Shown here: piece by piece, positions 13,901-26,200 of the stretch
How the letters are laid out: each line of letters starts with the position of its first letter
Numbering within the stretch: position 1 is the first letter of the stretch
NCBI GenBank assembly: GCA_030407005.1
Contig: JAUDYN010000016.1
Location: 1 to 64,000 of the forward strand
DNA from: Desarmillaria ectypa
Lineage: Eukaryota > Basidiomycota > Agaricomycetes > Agaricales > Physalacriaceae
Reading direction: 5' to 3'
DNA length: 64,000 bases
The notes under the pieces: generated by a model
What the model saw: only the letters and a program-made list of their open reading frames with translations
Told to the model about the DNA's origin: nothing
The model's database searches: none
Translations under genes and position numbers: made by a program

Positions 13901-16900
13901 TGTCAGTAGTCCTGACAGGTGCTGATAACATACGTATATGCGGCGCTGATTCGAAAGCATGTGAAGTTTCCGCCTTGATCTGAGTTGTTTGTACGCCGTC
14001 AAAATAACGTGACATCATCTGTAGCATTCCGGATTTTACGGATCGAGTGGCGCAAACAGTTCATTTAGATATATAGGCGCGACTGCAAGAAAGTGCTGTG
14101 ACTGGACGGTACCGCACGTAGCGACGAGGTTGTGCCGAATACCGGGAACTTGCCTACTCGGCCGTCGGTTGGCTACGTCGCTGGTAAGCCACTGTCACGG
14201 AATGAGGTTGCGTTATCAGCGTTCATTGTGAGGCCAGGCAGGGTCTAATCGGCTATCAGAGCTTTCAGAATCTATCGTACATGATGGTATCGTCAGGAAA
14301 TAAATTCTAACAGCGGTCCTGAAGCGACGTCAAATGTGCAGATGTTGGTTCCTCGCATTGGGCCATAAGGTGACCTTGTGCAGATGACTAGAGCTTCCAT
14401 TCTTCAGCAAATATGTACCGAAATGAAGGTGCCTTATGATCATTACGATGAATTCTCGGCCTTTTTGTTTGTGGTTCGCGGTCACTTCTATCTTATATTG
14501 TTAAATTGACCTAATGAAATGATAGAACGGTGATGATGCGCTGTTTCCTCCAGGCCGGTATGGCAGCAGAAGAATTCTGATCGCCTTTTGGTTTGTTTTC
14601 TACGAGCATCGGTCTTTTGGAAGATAACTGATGCATTTTTGGCCCCTAATGCACTGTGCACAGGTACAATGCATCAGGATCTCTTCAGCTTTTTCATTTC
14701 ATCATCTGGCCTGGGCGTATCCGACCAGAATTGGCCTCGTACTTACTCGCTTGTCGATGCTGTAAGAAGAATTCCACAATTGTCAAGTACGCAGTAGGAA
14801 CCTCTTATTGCTATGACCTGTCGAGTTCTATCAAATCAAAAGACGTAGTCCGGACCTGCAGTGTCAAACTTCAACAGCTTCAATATTTACGCGGATCTCT
14901 AGCCGAACTTTCCACATTCACGCCTTTCCACCACGAAAATGTACCCTTTCGTAAACGTCTCAAATCTCTCTACCAAGGAATGCTGAACAATCGTTTACCT
15001 GATCCAACTTGTGCTACTAGTGGTGGCGTCTGTGATCATCGGTCGAAGTAGTACATTCACGCCTGTGCCGTTGGCTGCTGCATGATTCATTTTAATTTGC
15101 TGCTATGGGTACGATCACTTAAGCTGAATGCTAGTTGCGAGAAAGGTTATGAGCTGCAGCTATGTTGTAAATAATCGTTTCAACTATTACGATACAAGTT
15201 TTGTCACACCTTGATGCGTTGGTCCTCACTTAACAGATATCTCATACTCTATTCTGATATGTCGACGATGAGAGTTTTACTTGCATATAATATCGAGGGA
15301 AGAAATAACACCAGGGCTTACCACTCCGGTATGCTAATAATATTTCTTCACTATTATCTCTTAAAATAACCACCCACCATGATTATCGAGATTCTGAAAG
15401 TCCCAGAACCTGTACAGATAATACTAACACCACCTCTGTACTCTATGCTGAAGTCAGCATCCCACCTCACTGGAACTGTCTCGCTAGGTCCAAGAGAAAG
15501 AATACAGTATAGCTGGTGATTCTGTGCTATTTCAACCGGTTATTCACATAACGCCTAACGAACATCCGTGAAGTGAATGTCCTGGTAATTGATAACGCAT
15601 AGCAAAGGGTAATAAAGCTAGTACCCTACAGGTATTAAAAACACGACTTTATGCTTTCAAAATACATAGTCGGTGCTGCTGCATTACCGTAGGCTCCCAC
15701 AAATCACTATTGTATAACTTTGATGGTTTATGAATACGACTGCTTCTATTTACGCGATCTAGTCTGAAGTACTATAGGTATTCATTGGTAGTGATGAGGG
15801 TCGGTTGGGACTGGCAACAAGGTTTTCCCTAGCAACGCAATTGTGGAATTAGGTGAAATTCGATTCATAATCTTATCTGATGATGCGCTGGTGGCTCTGG
15901 CTCGGGTCCTATGAAACTAATTTCCTGAACGTAACACATAACCTTCAGCTGTGAACCTATAGTCAATTCTCCATCTATCAAAACGCATAACACTCAGTGA
16001 AGCTACGGTCGAAATAGTACAGTCGTCACGGTTGTAACTACGATCAAACGGAGAACTACGGAAATCCCGCCCTGATGTACACGCAATCACCGAGTAACTA
16101 GATCATGCCTTCTCTGAAAGGTTAGTAACGTGGATAGAGTCAGAATGCTGCCGCTTAAATATCTGAAGTCATCGAAATGTAGTCGGAGCTTGGTTTTTTT
16201 GTATTTTAGCTAGGCAGTTGTTAAATGCGAGCTTGTGAAGTATATGACACTGATGCACTGATTATTACCGTACGACTAGCGGAGCAAGAAAATAAAACAC
16301 GTCAACATCAATAATTTGAAGAGATGAGGATGAGGCCTTCTTATCGCTACCATTGAACGAACGAGTATATCTTATTTGACTACTTTCGCCTGAAGAGCTC
16401 ATTTTTTCAATGAAGAAGCGGTATCCTTATTATATCCTCATATTCCGTGACACCAGATCAATATCAAGGCACTCATATAACAGTGCTGAGTTGCATATGC
16501 CGCTCAGTGAATGAGCAAGGCTTCCGTTAACAAGATGACACTGAGGGATGAAGAAGCGGGAGGACGAGAGGGCTCTAGGGCTCCTTCTGGAGAGTGACAA
16601 GATCTATTACCCAAGGAGGGATCTTGTCCATGATGAATACACTTTTTAGAACTTGAAGAACGCCAGGGAATGAAAATAACCAAGAGGTCGCGCACGAAAT
16701 TTCAAGGTGAGCAGTCTAATCACTGCCTTGCTCGCTTTTAAGCTAGGAGTCGCGCGCTTACCAACTCCCGAGTCCTCGATGATACTCAATTATCGCATCT
16801 CCTCCTGAAGCCTTCCCACTAAATGCTTCTAACCTGCGCAATCGAGTTTACATTATCGTTAATCTGCCTTACAAAGAACAACATTGAATATATAGGAATA

Positions 16901-17085
16901 TTTTCACAATTTTGGTGTAAGATGGCCACGCTCTGAGTATCACCATCGGGTTTGTTGCTCCTATATAAGAGTCCTGTTCTTGTTGCGATGGAATATCTGT
17001 CGCCCTGCGGATAAGTAGAGAATATGTTGTCAAGGACATATGTGAATCTAGGAGAACAGAGCTACAAGGTCGAGTCCCCAGTAGT
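7916..17085. other. Decayed gene-poor region, no supported gene
   Basis: No open frame here has a recognisable domain, plausible splice sites or codon use like the genes in the right half. Short stretches resemble other parts of the window: about 8,600-8,660 resembles about 1,920-1,980 (both contain tgttgctggagatca), and about 14,210-14,560 resembles about 30-450. Base composition is ordinary and CpG is not depleted. This is best read as old intergenic or transposon-derived DNA. Confidence 0.55.
14210..14560. repeat. Diverged repeat related to the left edge of the window
   Basis: The stretch beginning with gttatcagcgtt, then ggccaggcagggtct, then atcggctat, corresponds to about 32-90 (gttatcagcgtt, ggccagacagggtct, ctcggctat). 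A second anchor at about 14,410-14,435 (accgaaatgaaggtgcc) corresponds to about 228-250 (atggaaatgaaggcacc). Order and orientation are the same with indels between. The repeat family and its real ends cannot be defined from two diverged copies, and the left copy runs to the window edge. Confidence 0.5.
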
Positions 17086-17340
17086 TGTCATGGATCTTGA
17101 GTATCTGTAAACTCGGTGCATGAGTCAACGCATGCCTACACTCGGCCTTCTCGGTCCTAGCAGTGACTCACACATAATTTTCTTTTACTTTCTCTATTCT
17201 TCTTGCTCATACTAGAATATAATAGAACATTGTAGAATATCCATGACTCGAGCCTTTTAGTATATAAATACCGTCTGTAACCTTGTAAAAAGGAATAAAG
17301 CTACTCATCTTCAAGTCCACTTCATTGTGTGAACTAAGCA
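17086..17340 (+). mobile_element. LTR of a retrotransposon (full-length copy)
   Basis: A segment starting TGTCATGG and ending AAGCA has the layout of a long terminal repeat: TG at the start, CA at the end, a TATA box at 17,261-17,270 (tatataaata) and a polyadenylation-like AATAAA at 17,294-17,299. The first roughly 178 bases recur at 39,341-39,518 with clear but imperfect identity, and the sequences flanking the two copies are unrelated, so the left end is well defined. The right end is inferred from the terminal CA only. No second LTR in the same orientation, and no gag, protease, integrase or reverse transcriptase frame, was recognised downstream. This is therefore a solo or broken element; superfamily unknown, copia-like by size only. 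Confidence 0.6.
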
Positions 17341-17350
17341 TCTGATCGGT

Positions 17351-17499
17351 TACGCCTAGCGCTTGCCAATCTCCTCGCTTCCTGACTACGCCTAGCGCTT
17401 GTCAGAAACCTCATCAGTTACGCCTAGCGCTTGCTGAACAACTCGTTGGATACGCCAAGCGCTTTCCGACAACAATCCGAAGACTACGCCTAGCGCTTG
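17351..17499 (+). repeat. Minisatellite: five copies of a 15-bp motif
   Basis: The motif tacgcctagcgcttg occurs at 17,351-17,365, 17,387-17,401, 17,419-17,433, 17,451-17,465 (two mismatches, tacgccaagcgcttt) and 17,485-17,499. The starts are 32-36 bases apart, and the 17-21 base sequences between copies are not identical. The motif contains the palindrome AGCGCT. It begins 10 bases after the LTR end, where the leader of a retroelement would lie. The CRISPR-like spacing is coincidental in a eukaryotic chromosome; a leader minisatellite or a protein or RNA binding array is more plausible. Confidence 0.8.
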
Positions 17500-18572
17500 T
17501 CTTCATCTACAGCCCATAATAGCTCCGCGCTCACCGGCTGCTTCCTACAGTAACTGCTTCGCACTTACTGACCCCTTTACCTCGCAAACTGGACCTCTCA
17601 GGTCTCCTCACGAACCCTTGCCGGAATCTATTCTATTCCCTAACGACATACATCTCTATAACATATCCTACCTCGCTTCGATCATCACTTGTCGCCCCTC
17701 ACTCTCATATCCTGATTTCGGCAGATTCCTAACAGTAGTAATTCCTACCAAAGATAGTCGGCTGACGATGAAGAGAGAACCCGCAGACGAATTATAGTCC
17801 ACGGGAATTCGATTAGCCTCGAAGGAGCACGCTGTGGCAGTACGCGTTGCCATGCTCTTGGAATTGATGCCACGAGACGCGCTGACGCATCCTTCCTTTT
17901 GTGCTTACAGTTCGCAATTGAATACCTTACGTGTTCTTATTTCCATCTACACACTGAGCCATTTATCCCTACTGTACACACCGGACACGAGGACGAGACT
18001 GCGACAGCCGTAACCACCTCGGACCGCCCTGAGGATAGAGATAATGACAGATTGACGACCTTTTCATCCACGCTGAGGGCGGCAGCGTACTCTCCTTATA
18101 CGAAGTTGCCCTAATCCCGGGTGGAGCGGTTGCTCAACGTTGATGCCTAGGTATGGACTTTCTTTTTTCCAATGGACTATTACCTTACTCCTTTTTCCTA
18201 GTTACATAGACTTCGCTTTTGCCTACCACTACCGAGTTTAGAGTCCTCAGTTGATAGCCCCCATATTCCGCACCGTGAGCTCTCTTTATTCCATTCTCAT
18301 TGACCACATCTATCCAGATACATCCTATATATTCCTATTGCCAAAGACCCCACGGCCACATAACTTCTGTCCGCCAACAACCCGCGCCAACTAGTCTACG
18401 TCGAGACCAATGTATACTACCACAACACAAAATACCTTTCCTGCAGGATCACTGCATGATGAAGGCCTCTACTCAGAAAGATCATGTACTTATCTCGGGA
18501 TGTCGCTACCCATAGTGATTTATTGATTTGATGTACTATAGCTTCCCAATTAACATGAAAGCTTATCTTTCG
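17500..18572. other. No supported gene; possible retroelement leader or remains
   Basis: The region is pyrimidine-rich on the plus strand and contains only short open frames (60-71 codons) without recognisable domains. It follows the LTR and minisatellite and could be the decayed internal part of that element, but no gag or pol motif was seen. CpG is still normal here and disappears after 18,572. Confidence 0.4.
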
Positions 18573-21500
18573 AGTAAACCAAACTTCCAGGGTATATTTC
18601 ATTTCTGTACCTAGAGTACAGGGTTAGTATCAGATAATTTGGAAGAGATGGAATATACCTGATGACAAAAGAACCTCAGACTGCCATGTCTCAGCATGAA
18701 GTTCAGATATCCACTGAGTGGGTGCATGGAGGTTGGGTTATCTTCTGAAGGTTGTATTGTAGATGGTGGATGATAGTAGCTTGTGCATAACTATAGGATG
18801 AGTAGTCAGATATACCCCTTCCAAGAGAAGTCCAGTAGTAAAGATGGATGAAGTTTCTGCAATTTGCCTAGTACATGTTATTTCTCTGTTTTAGCAGCTT
18901 TGATCAAACCCATTCCTTTCAACTTCAGAATATCAAGCCTTGACTGGTATTGATATGCTTGCCAGCCATCCACTGCTGTAAATGCATATAAAGTTCAATT
19001 TTATTAATATACAAACTATGTTTGCAACTATACCTGTAAGAAAGTATGTGTAAAGATAACTTGGAAGCCAGAAAGCCCCACTAGGTCAGTAAGGGTTTGC
19101 TGTGAAGGGTCTGAGCCTTAGGCAATAGGACTGGCAACTCAATGATCTGGTTTGAATGAACAGCAGGACTAGTGATGCATATGGCTCCAGCTGGAACTGG
19201 CATCCCAGCAGTAATAGTCATTTAATGGCACCAGTCTGAAAACTGAGATAAGTAAAATCAAGTATGATCCTATGTACCTGGTAACCTTCCAAGTCTTAGA
19301 GACTAATGGATTGGCCCACTGGGTATATAAGAAATACCACCCATCAAACCAGAGAGCTTTGCCCCAGGGCCAGAAAGGGCTTGAAACTATACAAGTGTAC
19401 CAGGTTATGGAAAGCAAGTATGATTAGAATTATCTGGTAGCCAGAATATCAGCTCATACCTGTCCAGTTTGCATCAGCAAGAGTAATAATAGTATCTGGA
19501 AAGATTGGAAATATAGATAGAGGTAGAATAGTATAAATACCAGTCTGTAGCAGCAGGACAGCAGGTTGGTAGCCCCCAGAATGCTATCAAGTGAATAGTA
19601 TAGGTTTTATTGGCTAAGAGCTTTGAGTCACAGACTGACCTGGAATAGAATTGAGTGATCTGGTCACTTAGTATGTGCAAGAACAGTTCAGAAAGTTACA
19701 AACAGAAAGTCTGAGATACAGACCAGAATCTATGTTTAGTACCAGTAAAACTGCAACCAGGCAGTTAGCATATATTCAGGAATGGTGCCAGGCAGCCCAT
19801 CAGTGACAGATTGTGTTCAGCAACATAAGGAATATGAATCTGTGTCACTTCAAGCATATTTAATTAAATAAATTTCTATTTAATCACAATCTGAAAACTG
19901 GTATCTACAGTACAAGCATTAATCAGGTATAACTTACTCTCTTCAAACTGCAATTATTGAGTGTGTTAGTGTATATAGTGTAATAGCATTTCACACTTCA
20001 AGCATAGTCACTATCTTTCAGTACTCATCATGTAGCACATGAAGGACATGCAATTTACACCCTTAAACCAGTTAAAACTAGGGAAGTCAGCCAAAATAAG
20101 ACTTGCCTTCATTCTACTATCATCTTTTCAGCTTGCAAATTACCTTAAAAGCAGAGCTCAGCACATTTATACTTCATCATTATAGTGGAAATTCATAGTA
20201 TGTGTTGTCATAGCTGCACTTGTAAAAGGTTAAACAGCATATTAACAAAGAAGAGAAAACAATTCTACACATATGAGATTAATCTCTTTATCTCAGAATG
20301 AGGAGTATTTACAGATCTATAAACAGCATGAAAGTGTAGTAGTCTACTCAATAACCTGTTGGAATTTGAGAGTTGAGCTAAGATGATGGCAATTCAGCAT
20401 CATGCTAAACTTGCTGATTAAGAGAGAAGTATTAGGAAACTTGTAGAAGATTTGATTAGTTAGCTACTGTACCAATGAAGAGAAATAATTTGATTAACAT
20501 TGCCTTGCTATAACTTCAGGTTAAGTCATTGAGCTTGATAATAGGAATAAATATGACAGGATCTATGTAGAGGTAGGTATCAAGAGGAAAAAATGAGTGA
20601 TAATCAAAATGCAGAAGGCAAGCTCCTTCAGAATGAGAAGGCTAGAAGAAAGAAGGCAACAGTGAGAATAGAGAAACAGAGACAAAAATAGAAGAAATGC
20701 AGATTATAGAATAATGAAATATATGAATCTCAGCTCTAGAAATATATATAGGATCACTGCCTCTTCTTGCACTGCATTAAAATTTAAAAATTTTTATATC
20801 TAAATACACAGAAAATATTCAAAGTTTATTCTCAGTATTCCTGAAGAAAAAAAACAGTACAAATATTTATAATTTTTTACTATATTTTGCAAATTTTGCA
20901 GAAAACAGTGAAAAATTCAAAATACTTTTGGTACTTTTTTCAGCTAAAAAAATAGTTAAAAAGCTTTGAATATTTTCTATATATTCATAGATAAAAATAC
21001 ATTGTTTTTTATTCAGTGTTGGTAGAGTCAAAAACTGATGTAGTATTATCTTGAGAAGAAAGGCACATAGCATAGTGTTTGCCCAATTGGCTATCACCTT
21101 TTTTTAAAAACACTATTTTCACTTCTGGCATATGACTAACTTGTGTCAGCTAAAATACAAGGGAACAAGCATAATAGATATAAAATTTAAATGCAGGTTT
21201 TTAATCACAGCAAACTCTATGGGCTTTATTATTAATTAGAGTCCTAACTCATTTTGCTATGGTCAAAAGACTTTTATCAGAATTTCATATGTTATCCACC
21301 TATTTTTGCTAGGTTTTGCCTGGCCTAAAATAGCTGTATATCAGGAGTGTTCATGATGGGAATATATCTGCAACAAGTTTTTCCTGGTTCTGTATGTATT
21401 TTTATTAACTTATGTTATCTAATCTTTGAACTCTTTTGTGTGTTATTATAGCAGGCCTTATCATTCTGTGGCACCTGATTGAACAAATGTGATGGCCTGC

Positions 21501-23219
21501 TGGAGGAACAATGATTATGGTAATGTTATCCTAAACTGATATGCTACTAGCCTACTTAGTTTCCCCCATCTTTTGTTGTAAAAACTGATGCATTTATATC
21601 CAGCAGATCATGTCAGTGAGCACAAGTGTGATGAATGCCCTGGCACCAACTCTAATGGAGACAAGGCCAATGCCATCACAAGATGTATTTCTACTGCCAA
21701 TAATACCAGTGTATTCTTCCACTCAATGTGTTTCATAATGAGCACCTGAGAAAACTCTTTTTCTAGCATCTGGCTTATTGAGAGTGAATTTCATTAATGC
21801 ATTTTTCCAGTTTCTGATGATATGAGGCTGGTGATGATAAACTCAGGCAATAGAGACTCTCAAGCTATTGGATTTTTATAATAATATCAATGTAGATTTC
21901 CCCCATTCTTTTGAGTCATCCCACTGAAGCTCATCTAGTTTTCCAAAATTAGAGATTAGCAATATCCCTAATATAGTATAGTTCTGCATTGGGGTGCTTA
22001 GAAGTAAGTGTCATGAATCAGTGCCATTTCCTTCTTGGGTCATTCATCATCATTAATACAGAGACTATCATCATGATAGGTATGTGTAGCTGACTTGACC
22101 ATAGTCAGCCATATTTGCAATAGATCACTAACCTTAACAACATAAAACTCACATGACATTCAGCTAACAAAATTACTTCATCAGACTCTATGATAATGTC
22201 CTTAATGTGTGATTCTAAGCTGAAAGCATGCTAGTGGCAATGTTCCCTCTCAGGATCCTGTAAAAATCAACAACTGTCTCTTTTCTCCTCATCAACTTCA
22301 TTCACTTTGAAAGCTTCACCATTGTTTTTCAAGAAAACAAAGGTACTCTTGGTGTTCATCTACATTATGACCTGGAATCACCCAGATGTGATATTGAGAA
22401 AAGGTTTCTACATGCTATGTCTGTTTTATAGACCATGGTGAAGATAGGCTGTTGAAAAAAGTGGGCTTCAATTCAAGTAAATACAATAGTGTTAATGTCA
22501 GTGGCAATATATGAGAATATAGCAAATGAGACAGCTGGAAGTGTCTGAGAGGTTTTTAAGAGAGTTGGCACCATGAAATATTTGAGCAATGGAATACTCT
22601 TATTTTGGTGGAGAGATGGATACTAATCATTAGAAGATGGATGACAAAGCAGAATTACATATCATGTACACTGGTGTTAGACTCATATTTTCATGTGATC
22701 TGCAGACATGCATTCACCTTTGGACTGTCTTGCATTTGGACAATCACCCTTAGGGAATGGCTATAGTCTTCTGATCTTTGTGAAGAGGATGTAATTGAAA
22801 TAAACTTTAGTTAGAAGATAGAGAATATACAGCATAAACTATGTGGCTTATATACTAAATGAGGTTCTAAATATATGTCTGTAATCATGAGATGTCCATG
22901 AGAAAAAACAAAGGGATTGTGTGCTTGTCTCACAACTTTGGTGCGGTTATTGTGTCATATGGTGACAGGTTTCCATGAGTATCAGATGGATAAGATAAGA
23001 TAAAGGTGAAAAATGGAAAAATCATACCAGCTGGTGCCAGATGTCAGAGTGTTAATGTAAGTTATCCATCAGGATTGCATGTTGATTCACCTATGATAAA
23101 AGCTATGGTTTGTTATGTCATTGAATGCAGCAGGGCCTGATATTTTTAAAGAAAGAGATGGCACTCAGAAGAGGGAAGGAGGGAAAAGGTAAAGCCCAGG
23201 GGTACAAACAAAGCACTAG
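18573..23219. other. CpG-free block 1 (probably methylated and decayed transposon DNA)
   Basis: Reading line by line I find a single CG dinucleotide (22,944-22,945) in about 4.65 kb, while the flanks have CG every few tens of bases. The change is abrupt on both sides (last CG at 18,571-18,572, next at 23,220-23,221). TG and CA are abundant and all frames are full of stops. This is the expected residue of long-term CpG cytosine methylation and deamination of repeats. A segment around 22,690-22,760 is present in inverted orientation in block 2. One stretch near 21,605-21,740 still reads as a Cys/His-rich peptide (EHKCDECPGTNSNGDKANAI), possibly a zinc-binding part of a transposase, but the family is not identified. 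Confidence 0.85.
22690..22760 (-). repeat. Conserved segment of a dispersed element (copy in block 1)
   Basis: On the minus strand this segment contains a 23-base exact match (22,727-22,749) to 30,830-30,852 in block 2, with further similarity for about 45 bases downstream. In both copies the match reads as GDCPNAR followed by a basic or polar stretch, so it is probably a former coding region of the same transposon or repeat family. The two copies lie in inverted orientation about 8.1 kb apart. Confidence 0.65.
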
Positions 23220-26200
23220 CGGAGATGATGACGAATAAAGAAAAGACGCGTTCCGGTCCATGGAGTCACGTGAGAATACTCCCCTTGTAATGTGAATCGT
23301 CATTTTGATTGATGCAGAAGTACTCCTTCAACGCTAAAATTCCTCCTTGACATTTAGAGACTCTGAAAGCTCCATTTCTCCATCGCAACTGGTGTCCTTC
23401 CCATGAGTGTGGAAACCCCATCAGATAGCCTCCGCGTTGGTCGCGGCGGTCACGCTGATCTCGCACTGGCATTTTCGTTCTGCCTAGCCGAAATTCTGGG
23501 AGCTGTTATCACTTGACTTACGTCTCATTTACTTTTGTTGACAACTTTGTAAAGCAGCCCATGTTATCTTACAGCAAGTTCATTCTTCTTGAGGAATAGG
23601 TGCAAAAGAGTCTATTATTGTGCATAACTTCAGGAGAACAACACTGACGATTTATCCCTACGACACAATCAAACTCTGGATCCACTGCACTTTTCAGTAG
23701 CTGTGAATGGCTATTCTTTGGACCCTTCTGACGTCACCCGCTGCAGTCTCATATGGGATATGCCGCGTTACCCTTATTCAAGCTAAAGCTATTCTTTTGG
23801 TTCAGCAGACGTTTTGGCGTCTTCAGGATCAAAATCGACCGTTATCGGGTATCATACCGGGTGCGCACGCTCGCGTTTCTTTTATCATCGTACAACCTAA
23901 TATGTTGTGGGGTTTTACGTTTGACATTAATGCAACCCATCATCATTCATGTCACATACCTGTGGTATTAGAGATCGGCGCTAAAGGTAAGCTGGCCTTT
24001 GTAATCGCTATTATTAAATGAATGACTTGATATCATAAACTACAGTATGGAGACGAATCGGTAAACCAGCGCATTTCTTCACTTCATTTTAGGATAACTG
24101 ATCTCTTAGTATCTAGCTCATCCAGTCTTATTTGATTTGTCATGAGGATTAAAGCGGGTAAGTGGTACGCTCCCCGCGTCCAATCATCTCGCTAACGTGG
24201 TGCCAATCACTGAATTATTGTAGATCTTACTATTGACAATTTAATAAATAGCGACAGGACAACGAGTCCTTCAGCAGTATCTGTTCACTCACACGTCAAA
24301 GGCCTGATACGTATTAGGGCATTGGCACAAAAAACAACTGAAAAGGAAGAGCGGTGTTATTTCAGGCTTACTTTCCACATTCACATTCAGACCAGTAGAG
24401 TTCGGAATCAGGAATACCTTGACGGGACTTGAGGTTGGTCTCGAAGAACTCCCTGCACAAACGTAAAGGACCTCAGTAGCAAACACGAATACATATCAAC
24501 GTGGCGTGAATACAAACATCTTCCGCTCTGTCTGCGTAAAACCATCCTAGCCTGATATTCTCTGTCTCGGACACATTTAACAAGGATCTATATATGGATT
24601 GAATGGGTTCATTTCGCGTCTCAGAGTGGTGCGAGGGAGAGATACGTACTTTACATCGCTCGTGCTGCGGCATTCATAGGGTCCGCAATCTGGATGAGAT
24701 CAGTAACATAATGAGCACATCTCTTTTTGAGGAGGTAACATGCAAGGGATTAGAACCAATAAATCTGGAGCAAGACATGAACGTCGCAGAGAATCAAAAA
24801 GTCTTTGCGAGGGCCTCGTGGGTATCAGTATCTGATTACTATATGACAAAGTTGGTAAATCCAGAGGGAGTCCGACTCGCGACTCGAGTTACTAGTTCTC
24901 GGTTCCGTAAGTGCACAACGTCACCGTCACCGTCACCAAGAGAGAAAGACGAATGAGTGGCTTAAGATACCCTAAGAATAGCATTGTTGCGGCCGTGTCG
25001 CAGGCGAAAAGATGTGATAGTGCAGAATTCCGCTACGAAACAACGGAACTGCGGCAGAGCACCCGAAGCTTGCTCTCAGGCTAACAAATGACGGCGGCCT
25101 CCATGTCTCTGGAGTCTGTGTATCTGGTTTTGGACGGAAACTTTCTTGATGATATCTACGTTCTTGAAGGCTCTTTACATCCAACAAGGTTAGCAGAGGA
25201 TAAGTGTATCCACTCGCCGCGGCATGCATAGAAGATTGAAAAGAAAAGGATCACAGCATCCCGGTCACGTTGAAGTTTTTTGACACTCTTCTCTTAAATC
25301 TTTTGATCTCTTTCCAACGCCATTTGCTTTAGCCACTGTCTAAATACTTTCCCCACATACAAACAATGAGAAATATTGGCGGACTAACATATATTTCTCG
25401 GCCTAGAAAATTGTCCCGATCTTGATTTGATTGATTTTGCTCCGTTAATTCGAAGGTTCGAGAAGTCAGGCAATCATTCTACAGCTTGAAAGGTTTCACT
25501 GAGAATAGTTTACCTTTTTTTTCTTTCTTTTCTTTCTTTCAAGCTGCAGCTGGGAATCTTGAATCGCTGGCCTTGCTTCATACATGTCTGGAGCTAAAAA
25601 CCACGCAAAGGTTAATTTTTCATCATCTCGAGGTCTATCCTTCCAAAGAAAGTACTTGCGGAATAAATAATCCCGGCGTTCTGGCGGCGTAAAACTGACA
25701 GAACTATGCCGTCACTTATCATTGAGTCAGGCAATGGCGTGACGGTCCTGTGCGCCTTCTAGCTTATACCTGACAATCTCCACCCATTGTTTATCCCTGA
25801 CTCGGGTCAATAGCGAATGACTTCGTCCCGTTGGCATCTTATCGAGGTAATCAATTAAATTATGGGTGAGGAAGCATAATTGCTTCCGGATGTTATGATG
25901 AATACTCGGAGTCCATCGAAGCCGCAGTGGAATACGAGAGGAAAGAAATGTGTAGTTGTGGTATGGAGATTGTAGGCTGATCTCCCTGAGTACACATTGA
26001 GCTATCACCTATGCCAATTCCGACTCGTCGTGAAAGGCGCCGCAAACTTCGTTCTTTTTATCGGTCTTCCCGGCGACTTACTCACTAATTACCTTCAGCC
26101 GTGCGGTATGGGTGTGGCGTCTCCAGAGCTCGTAGAATGTCTCCCCTCAAGTTAAGAATCCAGGCCCTCGTTACATGAAATCATAACCCGTTAGAAGACC

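Noticed and set aside
14656..15051. Plus-strand frame of 131 codons
   Set aside because: No recognisable family, no promoter or intron pattern; similar frames occur by chance at this composition.
17351..17499. CRISPR array (regular 15-bp repeats with 17-21 bp intervals)
   Set aside because: Repeats are too short and too few, the context is a eukaryotic chromosome with spliceosomal introns and an LTR, and there are no cas genes. Kept as a minisatellite.
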